A DNA stretch of 6,516 nucleotides. It comes from Methanobacteriota archaeon. GTDB taxonomy: Archaea; Thermoplasmatota; Thermoplasmata; RBG-16-68-12. The DNA lies in assembly GCA_005879015.1 (NCBI GenBank), contig VBMC01000002.1:1-6516 (forward strand), written 5' to 3'. Both the position numbers and the translations under genes were made by a program. Below are positions 1-5,907 of this stretch, piece by piece. The notes under the pieces are model-generated. The model did no database searches, had not been told where the DNA came from, and saw nothing but the letters and a program-made list of their open reading frames with translations. Each line of letters starts with the position of its first letter. Within the stretch, counting starts at the first letter, position 1.

Positions 1-1
1 C

Positions 2-355
2 GTGACCGCGACGGGGGTCCTGCTCCTGTATGCGCTCATCCTGCGCGAGAGCCTTGTCCCCGTCGGAAACGTCCCGAGGGAACTCGCGCTGTTCCTCGCG
101 ATGGCCGTCATCCCGCAGATCGGAGGACACACCCTTTACAACTGGAGTCTTCGATGGGTCCCCGCCCCGATCGTGAGCCTGAGCCTCGTCGGAGAGCCGA
201 TCGGCTCGAGCCTCCTCGCCTGGGTCCTCCTGAACCAGGTTCCGGGGATCGCGGTCGGAATCGGCGGCGCGCTCGCCCTCGCGGGCATCTATCTGACCGC
301 GATGGGGCAAGGCAACCGGACGCGGGAGACAGCCGCCCTCGGCGAGGTGGAATGA
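2..355 (+). CDS. EamA/DMT-family membrane transporter, C-terminal part (cut by window edge)
   Basis: This is the C-terminal 117 residues of a drug/metabolite-transporter (EamA) protein. The reading frame is open to the left edge, so the true start lies outside the window and the GTG at position 2 should not be taken as the start. Four hydrophobic segments are visible, at about residues 3-14, 27-42, 56-77 and 80-101. The third contains the pattern SLVGEPIGSSLLAW, which matches the EP...A.LAW...L signature at the end of EamA repeats. A short polar tail (GQGNRTRETAALGEVE) ends the protein, most likely in the cytoplasm. Family members export or import small metabolites such as amino acids, but the substrate cannot be read from the sequence. 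It is convergent with the DNA ligase gene. It is not a duplicate of the other EamA gene here beyond general family resemblance. The family call is firm; the function is open. Confidence 0.85.
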   Translation: MTATGVLLLYALILRESLVPVGNVPRELALFLAMAVIPQIGGHTLYNWSLRWVPAPIVSLSLVGEPIGSSLLAWVLLNQVPGIAVGIGGALALAGIYLTAMGQGNRTRETAALGEVE

Positions 356-366
356 GGAAAGTCACG

Positions 367-421
367 TACCTCTAAGTAGAGGTATACGCCGTCGAGACGA
401 GACTCTCGATCCGGGCTCCGG
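367..421. repeat. Cluster of three perfect inverted repeats in the convergent spacer
   Basis: Three hairpin-forming inverted repeats follow each other just after the transporter stop codon. At 367-384, TACCTCTA and TAGAGGTA are separated by AG. At 392-409, TCGAGA and TCTCGA are separated by six bases. At 411-421, CCGG and CCGG are separated by GCT. A fourth lies further on at 479-499, with arms ACCGGG and CCCGGT and a nine-base loop. No T-run follows any of them on either strand, so they do not look like simple archaeal oligo-T terminators. They may act as 3' UTR structures for the converging transcripts or belong to a small RNA. The rest of 356-593 shows no gene that I can support. Confidence 0.45.
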
Positions 422-593
422 GCAACCTGCATCGATTTGAATAACGGGATATTTAGAAGCGAAACGATGTCAGAGACAACCGGGAATGCGGACCCCGGTC
501 GGAGGTAGCTTTCCACGCGACGACAAGCCTGGCGAGTGGTTTCCAGTCCCTGGCTCGGGAATCCCAATCGGCGTCTCGTCACGAAAGTGGCTA

Positions 594-2204
594 TCAGACG
601 TCCTCCGGCCCGCGTCCTTTCCGCTCGAACTGCCTTGCGTACAGGTCTTTCAACCGGGCATACGTGTCCACGTCCCCCGGTCCTTTGTCTTCCCGAATCC
701 GCACGATCCTCGCGAACCGCAGGGCGAACCCGCTGGGGTAGTGCGGACTCCGCTGAATCTCGTTGTACGCGACCTCGACGACGACCTCCGGTCGGACGTG
801 GAAGCCCCATCGCTCCTCGGAAGTCGCGAGGCCGCGAAGGCGTTCCGTCATCGTCTCGAATTCCGCATCCGTCAGCCCCTTGAACGTCTTCCCGATCATC
901 TGGAACCCGCCCGTCGACTCATCCCGCACGGCGAGCCAATAGTTGGACAGCCATCCCTCGCGGCGGCCGCTCCCCCATTCCGCCGCGACGATCGCCATGT
1001 CCAGGAGGTCCGCGGGCTTGATCTTGAACCACTTCTTCCCGCGCTTGCCGACAGAATACGTGGAATCGAGGGCCTTCGCCATGAGGCCCTCGTGGCCCGC
1101 GACCAGGGCGGCCTGGAGGAATGGCTCGATCTCTTGCTTATGCGTCACGATCCTGCGGGCGGTGAGATACTCCGACGGCACGAGGCGCTCGAGGCTCTCC
1201 CATCGGGAACGATAGGGCGCGTCGACCAGCGTCTGCCCGTCGACGTGGAGCAGGTCGAACAGGTACAACTTCAGGGGAATCTCTTCCTGGGCCGCCGCAA
1301 TCCCGTGGACGCGCCGGAAGCGGCGCATGAGGTCTTGGAACGGGAGGGGCTTCCCGTCCGCGTTAACGGCGACGACCTCGCCTTCCAACAGGAACTCGGA
1401 GGCGGGGAGGGACTTCGCGATCGCGACGATCTCGGGCAGGCTGTCCGTGACGTCGCTCAGACGCCGGCTAAAGATGCGGACTACGTCGCCCTTCCGATGG
1501 ATCTGAATGCGAGCGCCGTCGAGCTTGTACTCGACTGCCGTCTGACCGCCGTGCTCGGCAAGGACCTCGTCCAAATCCTCGGCCATCTCGGCGAGCATCG
1601 GCTTCATCGGCGCGAGGAGGCGAAGGCCGCGGGACCGAAGGCCGAGCGCTCCCTCGAAGAGCGCGATCTCTGCAACCATCCCGAGGTCTCCGAGGAACAT
1701 GTGGGCCGTCCGAACGGACTCGGCATCGACGCCGGCGGCATCCGCGATTCCCTCGAGCATGACGCCCTCGTTCACGCCGATCCGCATCTCCCCAAAGACG
1801 TTCCGCAGAAGGACGTCGCGCTCCTCTTCGGATGCACGGCCGAGGAGGGATTCCAGGAGGCGACGGCGGGCCCTCGTCGAGTCGGGGCCACGGGCCTCCG
1901 CGATCTGAGCAAACATGCGGGTGGCCTCCAGGATCGTGAGCGGCCGCGGGACCAAGGTGGCCTGCTTCGTCCCCGCGAGGGCCTTCTTCAGGGTCGCCCA
2001 TCCGACGTTCAGAGCGCGCGAATCCGATTCCGCGAAGATGCGACCGACGATCAGGTGAACCGCCGGGGGAACCTCGTCTCGACGGAGGGATTTCAGAAAG
2101 GCGGCCAGGAGGGCGCGCTTCTCGAGGCGCTTCGGTGTGGCCTCGAGCTTCGTGGTCAGCTCGGCGAGGCGCGCGAACGGAGTCTCGTCCGGAATCGGCG
2201 ACAT
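594..2204 (-). CDS. lig: ATP-dependent DNA ligase, archaeal type
   Basis: A 536-residue ligase that seals nicks in duplex DNA in replication and repair. It first forms an AMP-lysine intermediate with ATP. The order is an N-terminal DNA-binding domain (about residues 1-195), the adenylation domain (about 198-400) and an OB-fold domain (about 405-530). Motif I is YKLDGAR, with catalytic Lys227. Motif III-type elements are LLEGEVV (272-278) and LYLFDLL (313-319). Motif IV is EGLMAK (372-377) and motif V is KWFKIKP (391-397). The C-terminal motif VI is RFARIVRIREDKGPGDVDT (496-514). The length is close to the 530-600 usual for archaeal ligases. The ATG at 2204 is chosen because it overlaps the stop codon of the upstream transporter as TGATG, and the family's usual N-terminus begins here. 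The frame stays open upstream to 2654, but that stretch runs in a second frame through the transporter gene and has no ligase features. No separate ribosome binding site is clear, so translation is probably coupled to the transporter. Bacterial LigB-type enzymes are related, but the archaeal reading fits better. Confidence 0.96.
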   Translation of the reverse strand: MSPIPDETPFARLAELTTKLEATPKRLEKRALLAAFLKSLRRDEVPPAVHLIVGRIFAESDSRALNVGWATLKKALAGTKQATLVPRPLTILEATRMFAQIAEARGPDSTRARRRLLESLLGRASEEERDVLLRNVFGEMRIGVNEGVMLEGIADAAGVDAESVRTAHMFLGDLGMVAEIALFEGALGLRSRGLRLLAPMKPMLAEMAEDLDEVLAEHGGQTAVEYKLDGARIQIHRKGDVVRIFSRRLSDVTDSLPEIVAIAKSLPASEFLLEGEVVAVNADGKPLPFQDLMRRFRRVHGIAAAQEEIPLKLYLFDLLHVDGQTLVDAPYRSRWESLERLVPSEYLTARRIVTHKQEIEPFLQAALVAGHEGLMAKALDSTYSVGKRGKKWFKIKPADLLDMAIVAAEWGSGRREGWLSNYWLAVRDESTGGFQMIGKTFKGLTDAEFETMTERLRGLATSEERWGFHVRPEVVVEVAYNEIQRSPHYPSGFALRFARIVRIREDKGPGDVDTYARLKDLYARQFERKGRGPEDV

Positions 2205-3142
2205 CACGGTGAATCCGGACCATCCGACGCGTCCGGTTTCAAGGTTTCGCCCGCGGCTTCCATCTTGGACGGTCCTCGGAACAGGTAGAACACGGCCAGG
2301 GCCGCGACCATGAGCGCCCCGCCCAGGATCTGAATGCCGCTCAGGGTCTCGTTCGGGAACAGATACAGGGCGACGAGGATGCCCCATAGCGCCGACGTCG
2401 GCAGGACGGCGCCTGTCCGCATAGCGCCGATCGTGCGGAACGCGTAGAAGAACAGGACCGAGAAGACCCCGACCGCACTCACCGCCAGCAGGACGAGGAC
2501 GGGGAGGATGTGAATGGGGACAGCGATCGGCGTGTCCGAGACGACGAGGATCGCCGCGAAGGACGCTGCCCCGAAGAGGAGTTGGATCTCGAGCAATGCG
2601 ACGATGGGAATCCGCCGGAGCAGGACCGTACTCGTCGTGTTGCTCACGCCCCAACAGACGGCGGCTCCGATGAGCATCAGGTTTCCGATCAAGAACTGTA
2701 GGAACTGGACGTCGCCGAACCGGAGTTCGGTGGCCACGATGAACGCGCCGACGGCGATGCCTCCGAGGGCCACGTATTCTCGGCGCGTCGCGCGCTCCCC
2801 GAGGAAGGCATACGCGAAGAGCATTGTGAACAGGGATTCGCTGTTCGACAGGAAGACGGCATTCGACGCGGTCGTCCGCTCAAGGCCGTAGAAGTAGGTG
2901 ATCGGGCCCGCTACGGTTCCGATGACACCGGACAGGGCGAGGAATTTCCAATCCGACCGCGCGACCCGGAGGCGCCGGAGACTCGGCAACAACGCGACCG
3001 CCGGGATCAACTGGATGAGGAACGAAATCACGAACGGGTGGACCTCATTCACCACGAGCTTCGAGAGGCTCGGCCAGACCCCGAAGAGGACCGCCGCGAC
3101 GACGATGGCGAGGTAACCGCGGGTCCGCTGCGGAATTCTCAC
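2204..3142 (-). CDS. EamA/DMT-family membrane transporter
   Basis: A complete 312-residue transporter of the drug/metabolite superfamily with two EamA repeats, at about residues 10-139 and 153-288, and about ten membrane helices. The first repeat ends in NSESLFTMLFAYAFLGER (100-117), the equivalent of the EP..A.L.A..FLGE signature, with SES in place of the usual EP. The second has the matching LPTSALWGILVALYLFPNE (247-265). The tail (about 290-312) is polar and acidic and probably cytoplasmic. The GTG start at 3142 is supported by a ribosome binding site, GGTGATCC, directly upstream. The gene is first in a two-gene unit, because its stop overlaps the ligase ATG by one base. It is divergent from the E1-alpha gene across 111 bases. 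The substrate is unknown: relatives move amino acids, nucleosides or other small metabolites. The pairing with a DNA ligase gives no clear hint and may be chance. Confidence 0.92.
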   Translation of the reverse strand: MRIPQRTRGYLAIVVAAVLFGVWPSLSKLVVNEVHPFVISFLIQLIPAVALLPSLRRLRVARSDWKFLALSGVIGTVAGPITYFYGLERTTASNAVFLSNSESLFTMLFAYAFLGERATRREYVALGGIAVGAFIVATELRFGDVQFLQFLIGNLMLIGAAVCWGVSNTTSTVLLRRIPIVALLEIQLLFGAASFAAILVVSDTPIAVPIHILPVLVLLAVSAVGVFSVLFFYAFRTIGAMRTGAVLPTSALWGILVALYLFPNETLSGIQILGGALMVAALAVFYLFRGPSKMEAAGETLKPDASDGPDSP

Positions 3143-3150
3143 GGATCACC
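3143..3150 (-). promoter_or_regulatory. Extended ribosome binding site of the minus-strand transporter gene
   Basis: On the minus strand, GGTGATCC lies immediately before the GTG start at 3142. It matches the complement of the archaeal 16S rRNA 3' end (GGATCACC) over eight bases. Counting from the GGTGA core, the gap to the start is three bases, which is short. This match decides the start codon and supports an archaeal origin. Confidence 0.7.
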
Positions 3151-3167
3151 GCGCGGACAACGGTGCA

Positions 3168-3182
3168 AATCTCTTAGAGATT
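3168..3182. promoter_or_regulatory. Perfect palindrome in the divergent promoter region
   Basis: AATCTCT and AGAGATT flank a single central T, giving a perfect 15-base palindrome in an otherwise GC-rich spacer between divergent genes. It starts 26 bases upstream of the transporter GTG (3142) and ends 72 bases upstream of the E1-alpha GTG (3254). On the minus strand its CTAAGAGAT core sits where a TATA box would place transcription start close to the transporter ribosome binding site. It could therefore be a TATA-like element, a dimeric regulator's operator, or both. The palindrome is seen directly; the role is inference. Confidence 0.45.
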
Positions 3183-3194
3183 CCGGGGTCGGAA

Positions 3195-3203
3195 GGCTTA
3201 AGG
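3195..3203 (+). promoter_or_regulatory. Candidate TATA-like element of the E1 operon
   Basis: GGCTTAAGG is the only other AT-containing patch in the 111-base spacer. Placing transcription start about 25 bases downstream gives a leader of roughly 25-30 bases before the GTG at 3254, including its ribosome binding site. The match to a consensus TATA box is weak, and the palindrome at 3168-3182 is an alternative. Confidence 0.3.
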
Positions 3204-3243
3204 CCGCCTCAGTGGTTTTGTCGCTCCGGTCCTCTGGGGGTGC

Positions 3244-3248
3244 GAGGA
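3244..3248 (+). promoter_or_regulatory. Ribosome binding site of the E1-alpha gene
   Basis: GAGGA sits about six bases before the GTG at 3254, a normal spacing. Other in-frame starts upstream (GTG at 3212, TTG at 3218) have no comparable site, so this element decides the start. Confidence 0.6.
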
Positions 3249-3253
3249 ACAGC

Positions 3254-4327
3254 GTGGTCGATGCCCTCCACATCATCCGTGACGACGGCTCGACAGACCC
3301 CCGTCTGGACCCCGAGTTGTCGGAGGAGGACGCCGTCCGATTGTACCGCGGGATGAGCCTGCAGCGGATCCTCGACAACCGAATGCTCGCACTGCAACGC
3401 CAAGGCCGGATCGGCTTCTACGGACCCTCGCTCGGCCAGGAGGCGGCGATCGTCGGGGCCGCGATGGCCATGGAACCGGAGGATTGGATCGTCCCCCAGT
3501 ACCGCGAACCCGGGGCGGCGCTCATCCGCGGGATGCCGCTGAAGGAGTTGCTGTGCCAACTCATCGGAAATGCGGAGGATCCCGTCCACGGCCGCCAGAT
3601 GCCCTGCCACTACGTCTATCGGAAGGGAAACTACCTCTCGATTAGCTCGCCGGTCGGGACACAGATCCCCCACGCGGTCGGCATCGCGTGGGCCATGCGA
3701 CTCCGCGGCGAGCCGCACGCCGTCCTAGTCTTCTTCGGAGATGGCGCGACGAGCACCGCGGACTTCCACGCCGCGATGAACTTCGCGGGCGTCTTCCGAA
3801 CGCCGACCGTGTTCCTCTGCAACAACAACCAATGGGCGATCTCCGTCCCCGTCGCGAGGCAGACGGCCTCTGCGACCCTCGCGCAGAAAGCCCCCGCGTA
3901 TGGCTTCGACGGAGTCCGCGTCGACGGCATGGACGCGCTCGCGGTCTTCCGGGCCACCGGCGACGCGGCCCGTCGCGCCCGGGAGGGACATGGGCCCACG
4001 ATGATCGAGGCGGTGACGTACCGGCTCGGCCCGCATTCCTCGAGCGACGACCCGTCTCGGTATCGGGATGAATCGGAGGTCGCCCTGTGGCGCGCGCGAG
4101 ATCCGATCGCCCGCTACCGGAGGTACCTCGAGCATGCCGGCTGGTGGGACGACGGGCGAGAGGCCCGGCTCGAACAGGAGATCGGAGACGAAATCACCCG
4201 GGCCATCCAGGAGGCGGAGCGCGCCCCGCCCCCCGCGGTCGAGACCCTCTTCACGGACGTGTACGCGGAGATGCCCGACCATCTTCGGGATCAGCGGGAC
4301 GCCTTCCTCGCCCCTCGCGGGAGGTGA
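3254..4327 (+). CDS. bkdA1: Branched-chain-type 2-oxoacid dehydrogenase E1 component, alpha subunit
   Basis: A 357-residue thiamine-diphosphate enzyme subunit. With E1-beta it forms an alpha2beta2 decarboxylase that takes a 2-oxoacid (by resemblance, those from leucine, isoleucine and valine) and passes the acyl group to the lipoyl arm of E2 in the cytoplasm. The cofactor motif is clear: GDGATS (162-167), then NNNQW (190-194), the GDG-to-NN thiamine-diphosphate signature. The loop YRLGPHSSSDDPSRYR (256-271) corresponds to the phosphorylation loop of animal branched-chain E1-alpha (GHHSTSDD). It keeps the functional His (His261) and the following Ser. The ending GWWDD...LFTDVYAEMPDHLRDQ (296-347) also resembles branched-chain rather than pyruvate E1-alpha. 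The GTG start at 3254 is chosen for its GAGGA site. The gene is first of a three-gene unit with a TPR gene and E1-beta. No E2 or E3 gene is adjacent. True substrate range is not proven: archaeal complexes of this class can accept several 2-oxoacids, and pyruvate is possible. Confidence 0.93.
   Translation: MVDALHIIRDDGSTDPRLDPELSEEDAVRLYRGMSLQRILDNRMLALQRQGRIGFYGPSLGQEAAIVGAAMAMEPEDWIVPQYREPGAALIRGMPLKELLCQLIGNAEDPVHGRQMPCHYVYRKGNYLSISSPVGTQIPHAVGIAWAMRLRGEPHAVLVFFGDGATSTADFHAAMNFAGVFRTPTVFLCNNNQWAISVPVARQTASATLAQKAPAYGFDGVRVDGMDALAVFRATGDAARRAREGHGPTMIEAVTYRLGPHSSSDDPSRYRDESEVALWRARDPIARYRRYLEHAGWWDDGREARLEQEIGDEITRAIQEAERAPPPAVETLFTDVYAEMPDHLRDQRDAFLAPRGR
4319..4327 (+). promoter_or_regulatory. 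Strong ribosome binding site overlapping the E1-alpha stop
   Basis: GGGAGGTGA is a full match to the archaeal anti-Shine-Dalgarno sequence and includes the TGA stop of E1-alpha. It must serve the following TPR gene. No ATG, GTG or TTG in that gene's frame lies at the expected 4-10 base distance: the nearest is GTG at 4359, 31 bases on. An ACG codon of the same frame lies at 4332. Confidence 0.65.
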
Positions 4328-4358
4328 GCGCACGCCGAAGAAAGGGCCCGCCGCTCCC

Positions 4359-4910
4359 GTGTCCGCACCGTCGTCGGCCTCGGGGCTCCAGCGGGCGCAC
4401 GAGCTGTTCAAGCAGGGCCGTGCCAAGGAGGCCCTCGCCCTCGTCCGGCCGCTCCTGCAGCGGAAGGGCGAGGTGGACGGAGACGCGTGCGCCCTCGCGG
4501 CCGCGTGCTTGGGTGCCGAAGGCGACTACGCCGAGGCGGCGCGGGTCGACCGCCTGCTTTGCGACGCGGCCCCCGACAACCCGCAGGGCTGGAACAGCCT
4601 CGGGTACGACCTGTTCCACGCGGGCGATCTCGACGGGGCACTCGAGGCGTTCGAGCACGCGGTCGGGTTGGAACCGACGCGGGCGAGCACGTACTTCAAC
4701 CTGGCGCGCATCGCCGCCCGGATGGGCGACAAGTCCAAGGTCATCGAGCACTTCGTGAGGGCGGTGGAACTGCAACCGGACCTCCGGGACCGGCTCGACG
4801 AGGACCCGGACCTGAGGCCCTTCAAAGATGATCCGGACATGCAGGGGCGGCTCCCGGGCGGTACTCCGACCGAAGATCCGTACCAGGAATACTACGCCAC
4901 GAGGTCGTGA
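4359..4910 (+). CDS. Small TPR-repeat protein between the two E1 subunit genes
   Basis: From the GTG at 4359 this gives 183 residues, almost entirely helical tetratricopeptide repeats, a protein-protein interaction fold. Two repeats are clear: residues 76-107 (NSLGYDLFHAGDLDGALEAFEHAVGLEP core) and 109-141 (YFNLARIAARMGDKSKVIEHFVRAVELQP core). Two weaker ones lie at about 8-38 and 42-74. The segment LDEDPDLRPFKDDPD (146-160) resembles the short capping motif that often follows such repeats. A proline- and tyrosine-containing tail ends the protein. There is no signal peptide or membrane helix, so it is probably cytoplasmic. The start is uncertain: the strong ribosome binding site at 4319-4327 is too far from this GTG, and the frame stays open upstream, so about nine more residues may be present. 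Its stop is two bases before the E1-beta ATG. It may help E1 assembly, but that rests only on location. The TPR call is secure; the role is unknown. Confidence 0.85.
   Translation: MSAPSSASGLQRAHELFKQGRAKEALALVRPLLQRKGEVDGDACALAAACLGAEGDYAEAARVDRLLCDAAPDNPQGWNSLGYDLFHAGDLDGALEAFEHAVGLEPTRASTYFNLARIAARMGDKSKVIEHFVRAVELQPDLRDRLDEDPDLRPFKDDPDMQGRLPGGTPTEDPYQEYYATRS
4901..4905 (+). promoter_or_regulatory. Ribosome binding site of the E1-beta gene
   Basis: GAGGT lies inside the end of the TPR gene, seven bases before ATG 4913. The in-frame GTG at 4907 is only one base from it, too close, so ATG 4913 is preferred. Confidence 0.6.
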
Positions 4911-4912
4911 AC

Positions 4913-5884
4913 ATGCCGGCGATGACGATGGTGCAGGCGATCAACAACGCGCTGCGCGAGGAGATGCGGCGGGACGACCGCGTGATCGTCCTCGGCGAAG
5001 ACGTCGGCCGGAACGGCGGCGTCTTCCGGTGCACGGAGGGCCTCCTGGACGAGTTCCCGGAGCGCGTCTTCGACACGCCCCTCGCGGAAGGCGGGATCAT
5101 CGGCACCGCGATCGGGATGGCCTTGTACGGCCTGCGTCCGGTGCCGGAAATCCAGTTCATGGATTTCATCTACCCGGCCTTCGACCAGATCGTGTCCGAG
5201 GCCGCCAAGATGCGATACCGCTCCGGAGGCCAGTTCACCGTCCCCATGACGATCCGTACCCCATTCGGAGGCGGGATCCGCGGCGGCCACTACCATTCCC
5301 AGTCGTCGGAGGCGTACTTCTGCCACACGCCCGGGTTGAAGGTCGTCGTGCCCTCGACGCCGAAGGAGGCGAAGGGGCTCCTGACCGCCTCGATCCGCGA
5401 CCCGGATCCGGTCATGTTCCTGGAGCCGAAGAAACTGTACCGGTCCTCCCGGGAGGAGGTCCCGGAGGGCGAGGTCCTCGTGCCGCTCGGAGAGGCCGCG
5501 GTGCGTCGGCCAGGCAAGGACGTCTCGCTGATCGCCTACGGATACATGGCGCAGGTGTGCCTCGAGGCCGCCACGAAGGCCGCCGCGAAAGGCGTCGAGG
5601 CGGAGGTGATCGACCTTCGCACCCTGGTCCCGCTCGATGAACCGACGCTCCTCGCCTCGGTGAAGAAGACCGGCCGCGCCGTCGTCGTGTACGAGGCCCC
5701 GCGGACCGCCGGGTTCGGAGCCGAGATCAGTGCGATCCTCGCGGAGAAGGCGATCGAGTACCTCCGCGGTCCGATCGTCCGCGTGACGGGATTCGACACG
5801 CCGTTCCCGTACGCACTCGAGGACGTCTACCTGCCGAATTCGGACCGCGTCCTCGCGGCGATCGACAAGGTCATGACGTTCTGA
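4913..5884 (+). CDS. bkdA2: Branched-chain-type 2-oxoacid dehydrogenase E1 component, beta subunit
   Basis: A 323-residue partner of the E1-alpha subunit, of normal family length. The N-terminal pyrimidine-binding transketolase domain covers about residues 4-178. It contains GEDVG (28-32) and AEGGIIG (58-64), in which Glu59 is the conserved acidic residue that activates thiamine diphosphate. GGHYHSQSSEAYF (124-136) follows, with His128 in the YHSQS active-site motif. The C-terminal transketolase domain covers about 195-318, with VIDLRTLVPLD (232-242) and EAPRTAGFGAEI (261-272). The ending GFDTPFPYALEDVYLP (293-308) closely resembles branched-chain E1-beta (GYDTPFPH...YIP). ATG 4913 is preferred to GTG 4907 on ribosome-binding-site spacing. 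The gene is last in its operon, since a minus-strand gene converges 23 bases after its stop. All expected catalytic residues are present. The substrate assignment to branched-chain oxoacids is by resemblance. Confidence 0.94.
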   Translation: MPAMTMVQAINNALREEMRRDDRVIVLGEDVGRNGGVFRCTEGLLDEFPERVFDTPLAEGGIIGTAIGMALYGLRPVPEIQFMDFIYPAFDQIVSEAAKMRYRSGGQFTVPMTIRTPFGGGIRGGHYHSQSSEAYFCHTPGLKVVVPSTPKEAKGLLTASIRDPDPVMFLEPKKLYRSSREEVPEGEVLVPLGEAAVRRPGKDVSLIAYGYMAQVCLEAATKAAAKGVEAEVIDLRTLVPLDEPTLLASVKKTGRAVVVYEAPRTAGFGAEISAILAEKAIEYLRGPIVRVTGFDTPFPYALEDVYLPNSDRVLAAIDKVMTF

Positions 5885-5903
5885 GTCCGCCGGACGACCG
5901 GTC
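5885..5903. repeat. Two short palindromes at the convergent gene junction
   Basis: Directly after the E1-beta stop, GTCCGCCGGAC (5885-5895) and GACCGGTC (5896-5903) abut each other within the 23-base gap to the converging membrane-protein gene. They may help to end or stabilise the two transcripts. There is no T-run. Short GC palindromes arise easily in DNA of this composition, so the role is uncertain. Confidence 0.3.
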
Positions 5904-5907
5904 GAGG

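Noticed and set aside
256..355. The two EamA transporters in the window as a recent duplication
   Set aside because: They share only general family features. Residues around the EP signature and their C-terminal tails differ clearly.
467..508. A 13-codon ORF (MSETTGNADPGRR) after a TATA-like patch in the convergent spacer
   Set aside because: It is too short to judge, has no ribosome binding site, and its ATG is too close to the TATA-like patch to be transcribed from it. A hairpin occupies most of it.
480..593. A possible tRNA or C/D box RNA in the spacer before the ligase stop
   Set aside because: I looked on both strands for a T-loop GGTTCRA pattern with matching stems and for C and D boxes, and found no consistent set.
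486..2288. A 600-codon open frame on the + strand opposite the ligase gene
   Set aside because: It lies antisense to a ligase with every family motif, its translation is rich in Arg, Glu and Leu with no recognisable domain, and long antisense frames are expected in GC-rich coding DNA.
2205..2654. A 150-residue N-terminal extension of the ligase
   Set aside because: It reads a second frame through the transporter gene on the same strand, has no ligase similarity, and the TGATG overlap gives a natural start at 2204.
3176..3184. AGAGATTCC shared by the divergent spacer (3176-3184) and, on the minus strand, the membrane-protein leader (6361-6353)
   Set aside because: A nine-base match is expected by chance in a window of this size, and the second copy lacks the palindrome partner.
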